Source of the DNA: Pochonia chlamydosporia 170
Lineage: Eukaryota > Ascomycota > Sordariomycetes > Hypocreales > Clavicipitaceae
DNA: 64,000 nt
Assembly: GCF_001653235.2 (NCBI RefSeq)
Contig: NC_035795.1
Location: 124,001-188,000 of the forward strand
Direction of reading: 5' to 3'
In this document: one piece after another, positions 23,086 through 33,896 of the stretch
Position numbering within the stretch: position 1 is the stretch's first letter
Layout: each line of letters begins with the position of its first letter
Notes under the pieces: model-generated
Seen by the model: only the letters and a program-made list of their open reading frames with translations
Told to the model about the DNA's origin: nothing
The model's database searches: none
Program-made: the position numbers and the translations under genes

Positions 23086-23344
23086 CTTGAGTCTGCAGAG
23101 AGTTGACGCTCAGAGGAAGTAAGGTGTAATATTTATGTAAGTCGTGCAAAGACATGCAACAGCTTCCGAACAATGGCGACTTCTCTAAAGACTTCGTTGA
23201 CCAACGACTAAACAAGCTTTTAAGTTTCAATTCTGCAGCTTTGACCTTTGTCCTTCAAGCATCAGGTAGTACATGGTACACCATTTCCCAAACTGTCTCA
23301 ATCCAGGATGCGGGGATGCGGAACAGCTCTTGCCCGCCACATTG

Positions 23345-23397
23345 CCCGAGACTTTGTCCGTGACATTTATCCATGACTTGACCCGAGACTTTGTCCG
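23345..23397. repeat. Pair of 16-bp direct repeats in a divergent promoter
   Basis: CCCGAGACTTTGTCCG occurs at 23345-23360 and again, identical, at 23382-23397, a spacing of 37 bp start to start. A related heptamer TTGCCCG is doubled just before the first copy. The repeats lie between two divergently transcribed enzyme genes (starts at 23085 minus and 23681 plus), where a regulator site is expected. Confidence 0.6.
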
Positions 23398-23680
23398 GGG
23401 AAGACATCCTTGGCCACCCATGACAGAACAAGGGGCTCAAAATGCTGGTAGCGGGCAATTGGGTTCATGCATGTCCCCCACGGCTGTCTCCAGCAAGCTT
23501 CCAAGGGTGTATTAGGTGCACGACGAGCATGGGAGGAGAATCGCCGACTGCTATTTATTACTACTGCCAGTCTACCTGGTGACTATTCTTGATCAAATTA
23601 CTTTTGGAATAGCAGACATCTCCATCGCATTTTTCGCTACATTACAGCCACTCCTACTGCCATTCATCTTCTCGCACACG

Positions 23681-24308
23681 ATGCGCGACGGAAAGAAGAC
23701 GGTTTTGGTTCTGAATGGACCGAATCTGAATCTTTTGGGTACTCGAGAGCCACACCTCTATGGCCACGAGACCTTGTCCGACGTAGAAGCAGCAGGGCTC
23801 AAGCAGGGTAAAGAGCTGGGCATAAACGTAGAATTCTTCCAAAGGTATTGTTGACCTTTCCTTGCCAAATATTTGCCTAGTGGTGTCGGGGTGCCTGGTA
23901 TCTAAGACTAACACGAAGATTTACCGTCAACAGCAACTGGGAGGGCGCCATAGTCGACAAGATTCAAGAGGCGCGGACCAACGGCACAGATGGTATTGTG
24001 ATTAACCCAGGTGGTTTCACACATACCTCAGTTGCTATTCGAGATGCCCTGCTCGGAGTGTGCATTCCGTTCATCGAGCTGCATGTTGCCAATATTCATG
24101 CGAGAGAAGAGTGGCGCCACCACTCATATTTTGCCGACAAAGCCAAGGCCATACTGGTAGTACCCCTCAGCCCCTAGCTGTACGACTTGGTAACCAAAAC
24201 GGAGCTAACAATTCCTCTCACCAGGTGGGAATGGGCGTAGCGGGATACGGCTACGCTATTGATCATATAGCCAAGAAGTTTCCAGAGAAGCCGTCACCTA
24301 GCCAGTAG
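23681..24308 (+). CDS. Type II 3-dehydroquinate dehydratase (catabolic dehydroquinase)
   Basis: Three exons: 23681-23844, 23934-24156 and 24225-24308, giving 156 residues, the normal size for the family. It has the type II signature [18 protein letters not shown] with its active-site Arg and Tyr, then [16 protein letters not shown] and the substrate-binding [15 protein letters not shown] with the catalytic His. The reaction is 3-dehydroquinate to 3-dehydroshikimate. Fungi make aromatic amino acids with a type I domain inside the AROM protein, so a separate type II enzyme is normally catabolic, as in QutE/Qa-2 of the quinate pathway. It is flanked by a Gfo/Idh/MocA enzyme and a Zn2Cys6 regulator rather than the classical qut partners. 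Confidence in enzyme class is high, in pathway moderate. Confidence 0.94.
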
Positions 24309-24791
24309 GTGTACTTGTCAGTAATTGTAACTGGGTGGGAACATGTAGTTTAGAGAGATGATATTTTATGGACCCAACAGTGAATGTCAGCACTGAAGGC
24401 TTTGAGAAACAGATGTGGTGTCGGTGTATCCTCAATTTAGAGATCAAGTAGATACATATAGCTTCAGTTGATGTCTGTAGGTCCTTTTGCCCAGGAATTG
24501 GCCGATACTCAGTTTCCAGTCCGCGGATTGGAATATTCAATGTTCAGTGTTCAATTGTTCAAATGTTGCTTTATCGAGTTGATCCACCCATAATAAGACC
24601 CTGCCAAGACTGTGCGCCATCGATTCAGTGATGATGATTGACGATACCCACAAGCGCTACATGTACCCCAAGTCTCCAAGTCCCAGGTCCCATCATTATC
24701 TGGGACTCCCCGCTTCTTGCCGTCTGTCATCTGCATGCAACATTGAAGTCTCAGCTGTTGCTTGACATGTCCACATAAACCACAACGCATC
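24309..24791. other. Intergenic region between dehydroquinase and regulator genes
   Basis: About 480 bp. It holds the 3' flank of the dehydroquinase gene and the promoter of the regulator. I see no further gene or repeat in it. Confidence 0.4.
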
Positions 24792-27356
24792 ATGGCAGAT
24801 CCGTACTATGACCAACAACAACGGCCGCCCATGGGCGGCAGACCGCAAAGTACCGAGGAAGCTGTCATTTCATGCAACTGTTGCCGATTACGAAAGCTCC
24901 GGTGTTCGCGAGAGTTGCCGACATGTCAACAATGCCGGAAAGTTGGTAAGCTGGACGGAGTTGTTGGGTCTACTAGTGACATCCCTTGATAACTCGATTA
25001 TGATCTTGGTGGCTGATTTATAATTCGCAAAATTTCAGGCAGTCAGTGCGAGTACAGACGGGAAAAGATGAAGCCTGGCATAAGGCCTGGGGCGATAGAA
25101 TCGCTACATCAGCGAGTTGGTAAGCACAGGCTGTTACACTGATTTCTGCAATACATTCTTACAAGCACAATAGGCAAGGTCGAAGAGTTCATGGAAGAAT
25201 TGAAAACTACTGGCAATAGGATATCACAAGAAAGCAATGAAAGCACGGTGCAGAGCGTCATGGCTATTTTGGCCCGCGAAATCTGCCGATTGAATGATGG
25301 TCAACCGGCATCTTCAACTGACCCTGTCCAGCATGTCCGTGAACCGGTCCAAGAAGGTCAACGAAAGCGCCGACGACTGGATGCAACTGATACAACAACT
25401 CAATTCGGCGATATGCCACCATTGCCACCTACACCAGTCCTTAATCAGGTGCTCGACTGCTACTTCTCCCGCCTGCATCCATGGATCCCAATGTTGCAGG
25501 AGAACAGATTCAAGAAGCGCCTCAACGACCCCGTCGTGAAGCCAAAACTGTTCATTATACTGCAGGCTATGATCGTGTCAACCATTCGATACATCGACTC
25601 CCCGGATTTGAGAGCCATGCCAGTGCAAGAGCTCGAGGCTCGCCAAAACTGGGTCGTCGTCCACGCCATGAGCTCGCTAGTTGTTGAGAGCCTCCAAGCG
25701 CTCACCATCATCGCATTCAGTAATGTAGGCGACTAAACCCCTGAAAGCGCAGATTCCGAGCCAAGCTAATAGACTTATCAGATAGGAAACGGCCGTGCCA
25801 TGAGAATGTGGCCTATCGTGGGGTCGCTTACTCGCACCATTGAATATCTGCAGCTCACCGTGGAGCGTGAACATTTGAGCCAACCGCAGCCTCTCTCGCA
25901 ACCGTACTTAGCCAACTCTCTGCGACGGGACAACATCTCTTGGATTGAGCTCGAAGAGCAACGTCGTGTATTCTGGGTCATCTTCAATCTGGACCGCTTT
26001 TGCTCCGTCACCATGGGCTGGAATACCAGCCTCACGTCGGATGATGTTTGTCGCCGCTTACCTTGTGATATCACTCTTTGGTGGCAAGACGAGCATGTAG
26101 TAACGCCGTATTTTAACATATGGGACAAGTCAGCCGGACGCATTGGCAACCCAATTGCCTTTCTACCGTCGCACTACAAGCCTAAGCCTCCAGACGACAT
26201 GGAGAATAGCAATCACACCAAAACGAGTAGCGGCTCGAACTCTGGTGTTCCAAGGCGCCAGTCTATTGAGATTTGTAACGTCGGAAGCAGTCCTGCTTTT
26301 AGTGACCAACAGCCAGATCCGTTGATTGACAAGTCGACAATAGGCGCCTTTGCCTGCTCCGTAGAGGCGACCGAGTCTTTGTGCCAAATTACAACTTACT
26401 TCCTTCAGCAGCGCGTGGATATGCGCAACGAGCGAGAAGTTGAGTCGTGGCTCACTCGTTTCAAAGAGCTCGACTTGCGTCTCATTCACTGGAAGATGCT
26501 TCTACCACAAAAGCTGAAGCCTAACATGGGACATCGCCCATCTGGGAGGATGGACCCGAACCTAACACTAGCGCACGTCAGTCACAATGCATCAATCGTC
26601 TTGCTACACCAGGCCATCGCTTTTCCGCGTTTTGAATGGGCTTTTAGGACTCGGCTTCCTTCTCTGTCGTCGGCAGAGACATGCCACGATGCAGCCCTGG
26701 TCGTTGCGGCTATCGCCAACAATTATCTCGAGGTCTTGCCGTATATCCCCGTAACGCCCCTCTTCGCCTTTTGTATATTCGTATGCGCCCGTACCCTAAT
26801 CATCCACTGGAGGTACTACTGTACACCACAACTTGCACCCGAGTTCGATTCCCTCGTCGACAGTTTAGATAGGATATGTGCACAGTGGCGTGGTCATGGG
26901 TCACCACAAGGCGAGACCGCTAGTTGCCCACTAGCTGGATTATACGCGACACGACTCCGCAAACTTAAACAACGATGTGTAGAGGACAAAGATTTCCGAA
27001 TTGATCCATCAAACTACACCGCCGATGGTGACGACGTCGAGGAAATAGCGGGTGCTACATCCGATGAACGCCTCCCACAACAATCAGATCCGTCGGCAGA
27101 GCAAACCACGACTCTGGGATATGGAACAACGATGATGGAGAGTAGTTCCTTGGCATACCATCGTAACCAGCGCCAACCTCAAGCCGATCAGGAACGTATG
27201 ATGCCTCCATCCTATCAGGCTAGCGAGACATTGCCCTCTGGCATGGATAGCATCGAGCAACTGTTTCTTGATTCGCAATATATTAACGGTGATCGAATTA
27301 TCAGTCTAGAAGACAATATGTTTGAGTTGGGTGGTGGTGGAATCACTTGGTCCTGA
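24792..27356 (+). CDS. Zn2Cys6 transcription factor with fungal_trans domain (cluster regulator candidate)
   Basis: Four exons: 24792-24945, 25039-25119, 25174-25724 and 25782-27356, giving 786 residues. The zinc cluster at the N-terminus has six cysteines ([11 protein letters not shown], then CQQC and the last Cys in SQCEYR), completed across intron 1. A linker and possible dimerisation helix ([12 protein letters not shown]) follow. The fungal-specific regulatory domain shows [15 protein letters not shown] and [15 protein letters not shown]. The C-terminus ends in a long polar stretch. It lies next to the dehydroquinase gene, at the end of the transporter/SDR/Gfo-Idh/dehydroquinase group, so it is the likely local regulator, possibly of quinate/shikimate-like acid use. 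Target and inducer are inferred from position only. Confidence 0.88.
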
Positions 27357-27567
27357 AACGATACAGCGTCATATTGAGGACAATAACCAGCTGCTACCAT
27401 GGCCAAGGCATGTAATAATACCTCCCCTATCTCTTAGAGATAGCGTTGTTAGAATAATATATGCTCATTAAATACCATTTGTGTACTACATGTCTCAACA
27501 AAGGTTAACGGCGGCTGTCAATCTGAAGCCAGTTTCCATTAAACCACAACATGTGTATGAGAATTTA
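27357..27567. other. 3' flank of the regulator gene with a short palindrome
   Basis: CTATCTC-TTA-GAGATAG occurs at about 27427-27443, some 70 bp after the regulator's stop codon. It may be part of the mRNA 3' end. The rest is AT-rich, with no open frame worth reporting. Confidence 0.3.
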
Positions 27568-27682
27568 CAGTCTGTGGCGAACGTATTTGCCCACATTCAA
27601 GCATACGCCAATATATTTCGATATGTTATGCATACACTACGACATGCGATACCTTTGGCCAATTATTTTGTACCTCCCGCTG
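27568..27682 (+). mobile_element. MITE-like element, copy C
   Basis: A 115-bp copy: begins CAGTCTGTGGCGAACGTATT, contains ACGACATGCGATACC and ends TACCTCCCGCTG, with TA on both sides. It is more diverged in the middle than copies A and E. It lies between the convergent ends of the regulator and peroxidase genes. Confidence 0.65.
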
Positions 27683-27802
27683 TAATTGAAGCAAAACTAG
27701 ATTTATCAAGAGCCACTATTTGACAATCAATTTTGAGTCCTGGGATGTCGCTCCTTTACAATGTTCCTATTTACTGTGCTATCACAAGTCTGACATGACT
27801 TT

Positions 27803-28858
27803 TCAGCCCTTTCTATGCTCTAGTCCACTGGCCAGATATGCAGCAGCTCTATACTGCAAGAGTCGATCATCAGAAGCCTCAACGCCGTCGACCCTGGGCA
27901 CTGGGTCGAAAATGATGTACTTCTGTACGGCTTCATTATGCTGCATGACAGCGCGGAGGCTGACCATCCCTAATTCTACCATGGTCCTGGTCTCAGGCCA
28001 CTTCACCAAGCAGTCGTCGGTTACATCTCCCTCCTCAGCTACCTGTGCCATAAGGCGGAACTGAATTGGGCCCTCGGCCAGTGTCTTGGGAATCTCACCG
28101 AAAAGGTAGTTTGGTCCGTTAGCGGCGGCCTCCTCGGCACTTATGTTTCTCACACCAGCAACAGGCTCGAAACGATACCGAATGAAGGTTTCCGCCCCGG
28201 ACGATGCAACGAGCTTGAGGGTATTAACGGCGTAATGTCGCTGGTGAGCAAAACTAGCAGGAAATGGTCGCGGTATGTTCATAAACTCTGCTGCCTTGGG
28301 GTGGCCAGTGAGGTATTCACCAACGGTTTCGTTCTTCAGCCCAGTGAAAAAGCGCAACACCTCTTTGCCGTCGCTCCCAGGTGTGCCATCAATGCTGTGG
28401 GCTGAATCCAGAAGTTAGCTTACACTTGCTTACAGTTACAGAGCTTCTTCCCTACCTATAATGTCGGTGTGTACACGCCGTGGCGTCTCAGCTAACTGAA
28501 AGCGAAGTGCAAATCCGCGGGGGTTGCCCCGCGGATCTGAGTCCGGGATGTCAGGGTTACCAGTTGATGATGAAAAACGGGCTATAACCGGCGTCGACGA
28601 TTCATTGAAGTGGTGGGCTTTAGAGAGCGCTTTTGCTTGAGGGGTTGGCTCAAAGGTGCCCTGTAGAAGAATCCCCTTTGCATGACCTTCCGTATCGACA
28701 ACTGTTAGCAACTATCAATGAAGGGTGTTTCAGAGTAGCAGACCGGCCCCCAACCACTCACCGGGACGAAAGCCGGGGCGTGGGCCCGATAGCGACTGGA
28801 GTGTCGCAGCAAGAGCTTCACCGGTCGCTTGGATCTCCGGGTTGGCCGGCATAGGCAT
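27803..28858 (-). CDS. Small catalase-related peroxidase (heme)
   Basis: Three exons: 28858-28762, 28701-28456 and 28401-27803, giving 313 residues. Catalase landmarks: HAKGILLQGTFEPT near the N-terminus, IARFSSSTGNPDIPDSDPRG and NPRGFALRF, IIAHSIDGTPG created by the second splice, and the C-terminal FDPVPRVDGVEASDD. The protein is much shorter than ordinary catalases (about 480-750 residues) and matches the catalase-related peroxidase (SrpA-like) group. It would reduce peroxides in the cytosol; no signal peptide or peroxisomal C-terminal SKL is seen. The neighbour about 0.8 kb away is an aldo/keto reductase on the same strand. A role in oxidative stress is inferred. Confidence 0.88.
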
Positions 28859-29693
28859 CTTGCTCTACTTTTAGGCGGAGTTTGCTATGTTACGGTGGTG
28901 ATTGTGTGAAGGAGTTGCCTTTGCCACTGTGTATGCTCTCAAGCCCAGATCAATGGTTTAATTGACATGTTTCGTTCCGTCCAACACTATTTATCTATCT
29001 CCTTTCATGCACTCATTTGATGAAAAATACACAGCACTTCGGCGACAGCCTGACAAAGAGATTACGAATGCTATGTCAAATTTCCAACTCGTGGCATATC
29101 AATTACCATGATTAATGGGATACAGTTTGTCAGTCGCTTGCTTAGAATACCTCGCCCTCGGAGCTCGGGGTTTACCCACAGCGAACCTGGGGCATGTCAA
29201 GCAGTAGTTCGACAGCCTTCGGGGCCCGTTCTCGGGTGTGTTCTAAATGTCACTTAAGATGACAATAGCGATATTCCCAATAATGAATTGACTCCAATGT
29301 GACAGAAATCTTGATCCCCATGTTGCTCTGTATGGTAAGTTGGGAGAACTAATAGCCAATGGCTGAAAGAATAGGTTATAGGTTATTCTTGCCGTCTCGA
29401 CTGAAGAATATTTAACATGAGCATTGTGAGAACTCTGCGAATCCGTAGTGGCTGACCTGGTCTTCATACCGCTAAACACGAGAAAAGAGGGGAACTTACT
29501 ATCAACAGCGTAGCATGACATCACATTGCTCCATCCAGCGTGTAAAAGATACTGCGAGTTACCTCATTCGCATTCATGAAACTACTCGAATCTATCGTCT
29601 ACTAGAAAGTAACCCCAAGTGAAGCCATACTTGCACCAGACATGGAGCTGCCAGCAGTCCAGATTTTATTTTAACACCCTGAAGCGTCATTGT
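28859..29693. other. Intergenic region, no supported gene
   Basis: About 0.8 kb between the peroxidase start and the aldo/keto reductase stop. A 93-codon minus-strand frame (29243-29524) has no recognisable feature and is probably chance. Confidence 0.4.
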
Positions 29694-30842
29694 CTAAATG
29701 CTTGTTTCTTTGTGGGCGTTTGGGAACCCAAGTATGGAGCAACGCTCCAAGCGATGCGACCGCCCAGTTATGTTTGGATCGGGTCCGAGGAAGTTATGCG
29801 GGAATCCAATATCAAAAGAGGTGACACTCTCAAGATATTTGATTTGCTCCTCAGTGAGTCTGATGCTCAGAGCTTGAATATTATCCTCCAGCTGTTCCAC
29901 CTTTCTCCCGCCGACCAAAGGGATAACGTTGGCTGCTTTGTGAAGCACATACGCGAGTGCAATGGCCGTAACTGACTCGATGCTGTGTTGTTGTGCAACG
30001 TTGCTTAGTGCTTCACTGACGTTTTCTTCTTCTGTGCTCTGTGCACTAGAGCTTGTAAATGAGCGCAGAGCCTCTCCATCCTCGTGCCGTTTTTGAAGAG
30101 CTTTTCTGCTCTGGAACTTTCCTCCACCTAATACGCCCCAAGGCACTAGGGCCATGCCAAACATGCGTGCCATTGGAATAATATCTCTTTCAAAATCTCG
30201 CAGCATCACATTCCATCGTCCCTGATACACACTGAATGGCGTCTTGCCCTCTTGCATAGCGTACGTGTTGGCTGCACTAACCACCCAGGCAGGCATGTCT
30301 GACGCCCCCAGATATAAGACCTTGCCTTGGTGGACTAGCGCGTGGAGGCTATCCATCAACTCTTTAATGCTCGTAGTATAGTCCCACCAGTGGACGTATA
30401 AGATGTCGATGTAGTCAGTCTGGAGTTTTCTTAGTGAGTCTCGCACACTAATATGCAAGCTTTTCCGATGATTGCCAGAACAATTGGGCATTGTCCCAAG
30501 CCCGAGCAGGTGGCTTTGGAAGTCAGTAGTGTATTTGGTCGCAATGACAAGCCGATCCCTGATGCCCCTCTGGCTTGCCCACTCTCCAATCCATGTCACT
30601 GATTGTTCGTCTTGGTAATTGTTCGCGGTATCAATGAAATTGCCACCTGCTTCAAAGAATGCATCAAGCAGCTTGAATGCAGACTTCTTATCCATGGACC
30701 CCATCGCAGATGTCCAAGCATCACCAATAGACATTGCTCCAAGGGCCAGAGGGGAGACTCGAATGGCTGCAGATGGTGACAGAACGCGGTGCCTACCAAG
30801 CTCTGTAGCTGGTTCTGGTGCAATCTTGAAAAAGTTGCTCAT
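29694..30842 (-). CDS. Aldo/keto reductase, aryl-alcohol dehydrogenase / norsolorinic acid reductase-like
   Basis: Intronless gene, 382 residues, typical of the AKR9-type family. Visible features are the N-terminal strand [12 protein letters not shown], the catalytic Asp/Tyr region [14 protein letters not shown], the Lys in [11 protein letters not shown], and [15 protein letters not shown] containing the active-site His. The C-terminal cofactor part reads [20 protein letters not shown]. Such enzymes reduce aromatic aldehydes, or ketones in polyketide pathways (NorB/AflF relatives), with NADPH in the cytosol. No polyketide synthase is adjacent (the nearest is 26 kb away), so a general detoxification role is as likely. 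It is divergent from the kinase-like gene at 32029. Confidence 0.9.
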   Translation of the reverse strand: MSNFFKIAPEPATELGRHRVLSPSAAIRVSPLALGAMSIGDAWTSAMGSMDKKSAFKLLDAFFEAGGNFIDTANNYQDEQSVTWIGEWASQRGIRDRLVIATKYTTDFQSHLLGLGTMPNCSGNHRKSLHISVRDSLRKLQTDYIDILYVHWWDYTTSIKELMDSLHALVHQGKVLYLGASDMPAWVVSAANTYAMQEGKTPFSVYQGRWNVMLRDFERDIIPMARMFGMALVPWGVLGGGKFQSRKALQKRHEDGEALRSFTSSSAQSTEEENVSEALSNVAQQHSIESVTAIALAYVLHKAANVIPLVGGRKVEQLEDNIQALSIRLTEEQIKYLESVTSFDIGFPHNFLGPDPNITGRSHRLERCSILGFPNAHKETSI

Positions 30843-32028
30843 CTTGATGAGTTTTTGGGCGCCGTGGTAGGGAGTTTAAATTTGTTATCATAACGACAAT
30901 GGGAAGTCCATAGCATTATATACTTGCAATTTGAGGCACATACAATGGATATAGGACTTAAGCTCGTTTGATTCCGGGGAGGTTTACAGCAGACGGAACA
31001 AAGTGGGGGTCAAGCCGTCACGACAAACATGCTCCCATGCATTTGACCCTGCCATCAGCGGAATAATTCTAGCCCAGAGATAAAGCGAAGCTCCGACTAA
31101 CTGCAATAAAATCCTCAAATTTCTCCGTCCAGTAAATGCACGGATGGCCACTTCGCGATCCAACACAGGCTAAGAAGATTTGGAACATGACAGAGGGTAG
31201 ACGGGAGGGCAAAGTGGGCCAAGTGGGCCAAGTGGGCAAAGTGTAACCCCAATAAGAGAAGTTGGATCGGTTCAGCTTAGTATAGGCACTAGGTAGCACA
31301 GTTTTGTGCTAAAGGCATTTCAGCGTCCTACTTGATGGAGAGAATTGGCACCAGACCTAGCCCGTCGAACCCATTGCCGGATTGATACTTTGAAGGAACT
31401 TGAGGCTCCTCTGTTCTGTTTTTTGGTTTGGTAACGGTATTACTACCCTACAGTTATCACAAAATTAGCATGGTGCTGGTAAACCTTCACAGGGCTAACA
31501 GGTGTATGTGATTTAAGTTGCTACATGCTCATCTTAGTATCTCATAGACACAAAGAATCGCAGCAAACGGAAGCCAAGTAGAAGCTGCGGAAAGCCAGAC
31601 AGTGATGACTTGTGGAAGCCCATTTGAAGTCAGCTGGTGTCACCACTCAACGACATCCCAAAGTAGATGACTATGGGGTCAACAGTCCACATGGAGTGGG
31701 TCCGGCTGGTTAGCCGAGCGGACTGTCAATGCAGAAGCCAAAGTTACTAGGTAGGCAGGATGACTAAGGTATCAATCTCGGCAAATGCTCAAGTACTTCC
31801 TAACGACTTTTTCTCCTACGTTTAAAAATAACCCGGAATTCCATGTTGGGATAGTACGCCGATATCCACACTCGTCTTTCACAGCCGACCGACAGGCACT
31901 GCAAAGATCAAGTAGGCTTTTGTCAGAGCTGCCATGTGTTGAATCGGAGTAGATCCAGTGCAATTTCATTCTCCTTTATACCACTCTTTTCCAAGCACAC
32001 CCTATTTTTACACACTTGATTCAAGACC
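30843..32028. other. Divergent intergenic region with a short tandem repeat
   Basis: About 1.2 kb separating the aldo/keto reductase and APH-like genes. A 10-bp unit close to AAGTGGGCCA is repeated about three times at about 31211-31242. No gene is supported. A tRNA-like D-arm sequence near 31708 was considered and rejected. Confidence 0.4.
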
Positions 32029-33144
32029 ATGGACAAGTTTTGGGATACTCCAATACCAGACGATCTTGTGTTTGTTAACGCACCCAATTGTCGCACTCGG
32101 AGGGAGGCATCCACTAGCTATCCGCTGTCCTCTACCATCAATGAAAAGCAACCACTCCATAATCAAGGCGGCGAGACGATAATTTATGAACACCGTGATC
32201 CCTTTTCTCTGAGCGACATTGTCGACCGCCAAGTCACCATCCAGAGAAATGGCTTGATTCGGAAATCCGTGAGGAGCGGCAAATGTGACCTAGAGGCGGA
32301 GAAGCGCCGCCTAGAGCTAATTGGAGGTAGAACAACCATCCCTGTGCCCCAAGCCGTACAATGTTCTTCCTCAGGAGAATTTGAGCATTTAGTTATGGAA
32401 CGGCTCCCAGGAAAAACGTTAGAGAGTGTCTGGGGCCATTTATCAACCAAGGAGAGAGAGTCCATCGCCGATCAGGTGGCGGACTTTGTTACCCAGCTTC
32501 ACCAATTGAAGAATGACACCATCGATGCTCAGGTTTTCGTACGACAAGAACTCTCATCTGGATTGAATAACTCCACAAGCTTTAGTTTACAAAGGATAAA
32601 AAACTATTCAGGGATGGAGGTCATCACACGTTTCGTTCGGGATAGGAGCCAGATGCTCGATGACCAACAGAACGTTTTCACCCATGGCGACCTCGACTGG
32701 AGCAATATACTAATTGCCGATAAAAACGTCTGCGGAATTATTGATCTAGAGTGCAGTGGCTTTTTGCCACCGTACTGCGAATGGATTGCCGTCAAGAGGC
32801 TATCAGACCGCCATCCATGGTTTGGACTTTTGGAGCCACGACTCAAATCCGCCAAATGGGACTTGATGTGGGAGGTTGAAGAGCTGATCTCTGCCCTGTC
32901 TAACCACTCGCAATGGGCTTTGGTACCGATTGATCGAGCTACCAATCAAACCGAGGGGTGGGCGCATGTTCCCAAGATAGTTGTCGCTTGCGTTGGAGAT
33001 GGGCCTCTGGTCACTTATGAACTTCGATCAAAGCACCCCTTGTGGCAAGAGTACAAGGCAAACAAGGACAAAGAGGGGGATGGGATTATAGTTGAACAGC
33101 TAAAAGAGACAGAAGCACCGCGAAACTCCGATCACGGGTCGTAG
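32029..33144 (+). CDS. APH-like phosphotransferase (aminoglycoside phosphotransferase / choline kinase fold)
   Basis: Intronless gene, 371 residues. The kinase-like fold is shown by the Brenner-type catalytic loop THGDLDWSNIL (HGD at 219-221) and the metal-binding IIDLECSG (Asp239). An N-lobe lies upstream with VMERLPGKTLESVW as hinge. Fungi carry many such APH-family genes; substrates are mostly unknown small molecules or proteins. No signal peptide or membrane segment is seen, so it is probably cytosolic. It is divergent from the aldo/keto reductase and convergent with the PDR pump gene. A resistance or small-molecule phosphorylation role is possible but not shown. Confidence 0.82.
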   Translation: MDKFWDTPIPDDLVFVNAPNCRTRREASTSYPLSSTINEKQPLHNQGGETIIYEHRDPFSLSDIVDRQVTIQRNGLIRKSVRSGKCDLEAEKRRLELIGGRTTIPVPQAVQCSSSGEFEHLVMERLPGKTLESVWGHLSTKERESIADQVADFVTQLHQLKNDTIDAQVFVRQELSSGLNNSTSFSLQRIKNYSGMEVITRFVRDRSQMLDDQQNVFTHGDLDWSNILIADKNVCGIIDLECSGFLPPYCEWIAVKRLSDRHPWFGLLEPRLKSAKWDLMWEVEELISALSNHSQWALVPIDRATNQTEGWAHVPKIVVACVGDGPLVTYELRSKHPLWQEYKANKDKEGDGIIVEQLKETEAPRNSDHGS

Positions 33145-33512
33145 CCCATGAGTTTTGATGGATTGGGGCGACTTGTTTCCAATTTGCCAAAACTATCAGT
33201 TTTAAAAGCGGCTAGACTCTGGGCTATTGATTCTTCTCACTTCAAAATAGATTATGGGAAGCAAAATCTCCTTTGAAGAAGTATTAGCGTGTTTTCCCCT
33301 AGTAATTTGGCAAGTGGTTGGTGTCTGCTCGTCTTTGCTAGGATGCCTGCCTTCTGGACACCTTGTACATGAACATGCATTCTGGTAATAATGACCTTTT
33401 TTGAGTCAGCTCACTCACTATAGTTATGTCTTTATTAGGGATAGACTGTTACGATCTGCGGAAAAGTCTGTATCGCGTGGTGCAGCAGCTAAGAGCTTAC
33501 TGTTTAGATTTG
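33145..33512. other. 3' flank of the APH-like gene
   Basis: Roughly 370 bp with no open frame of interest, leading into element copy D. It serves only as the 3' flank of the convergent APH-like and PDR genes. Confidence 0.3.
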
Positions 33513-33633
33513 CAGCCTGTGGTAAAAAGTATTTGCATATATCAATGTATAACCTGATACATCTCAATGTGCCTTAGCATATAAAGCGATATGCAACGAA
33601 TTTCTCGCGCTAAAATGCTCTTAATACCCACTG
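33513..33633 (+). mobile_element. MITE-like element, copy D
   Basis: A 121-bp copy: begins CAGCCTGTGGTAAAAAGTAT, has AAAGCGATATGCAACG in the middle and ends TACCCACTG followed by TA. The left flank is TG rather than TA, which may be a later mutation. It lies between the convergent APH-like and PDR genes. Confidence 0.65.
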
Positions 33634-33896
33634 TATGTGTTTATTATGTGTTCCCTTTCTTGAATATGCTTTTTGTCTCATTATGAGTAGGAGAAGACTG
33701 GCTTGTTTGTCGAATACGATGTTTTAGCCTCGAGGTTGTTAACGAGAGATATTGCATTCTTTAAATTAAACGTAAATGCCTAGGTTTCTATTTATAGCAA
33801 GAATAATAATATAACATAAGTTTCTAAAAGTCTAATGTACCTTTTTGCCCAAACATGATTTAAAAAAAGTATTTCAAAAGCCGTGATATATCTGCC
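33634..33896. other. AT-rich 3' flank of the PDR gene
   Basis: AT-rich stretch of about 260 bp with no open frame worth reporting, ending at the stop codon of the minus-strand pump gene. Confidence 0.3.

Noticed and set aside
28513..28536. 10-bp inverted repeat ATCCGCGGGG / CCCCGCGGAT
   Set aside because: It falls inside the conserved peroxidase coding motif DPRGNPRG and is explained by the repeated Pro-Arg-Gly codons.
31700..31760. tRNA-like D-arm sequence (GGTTAGCCGAGCGGAC)
   Set aside because: No matching acceptor stem, anticodon arm or T-arm follows within the needed distance.
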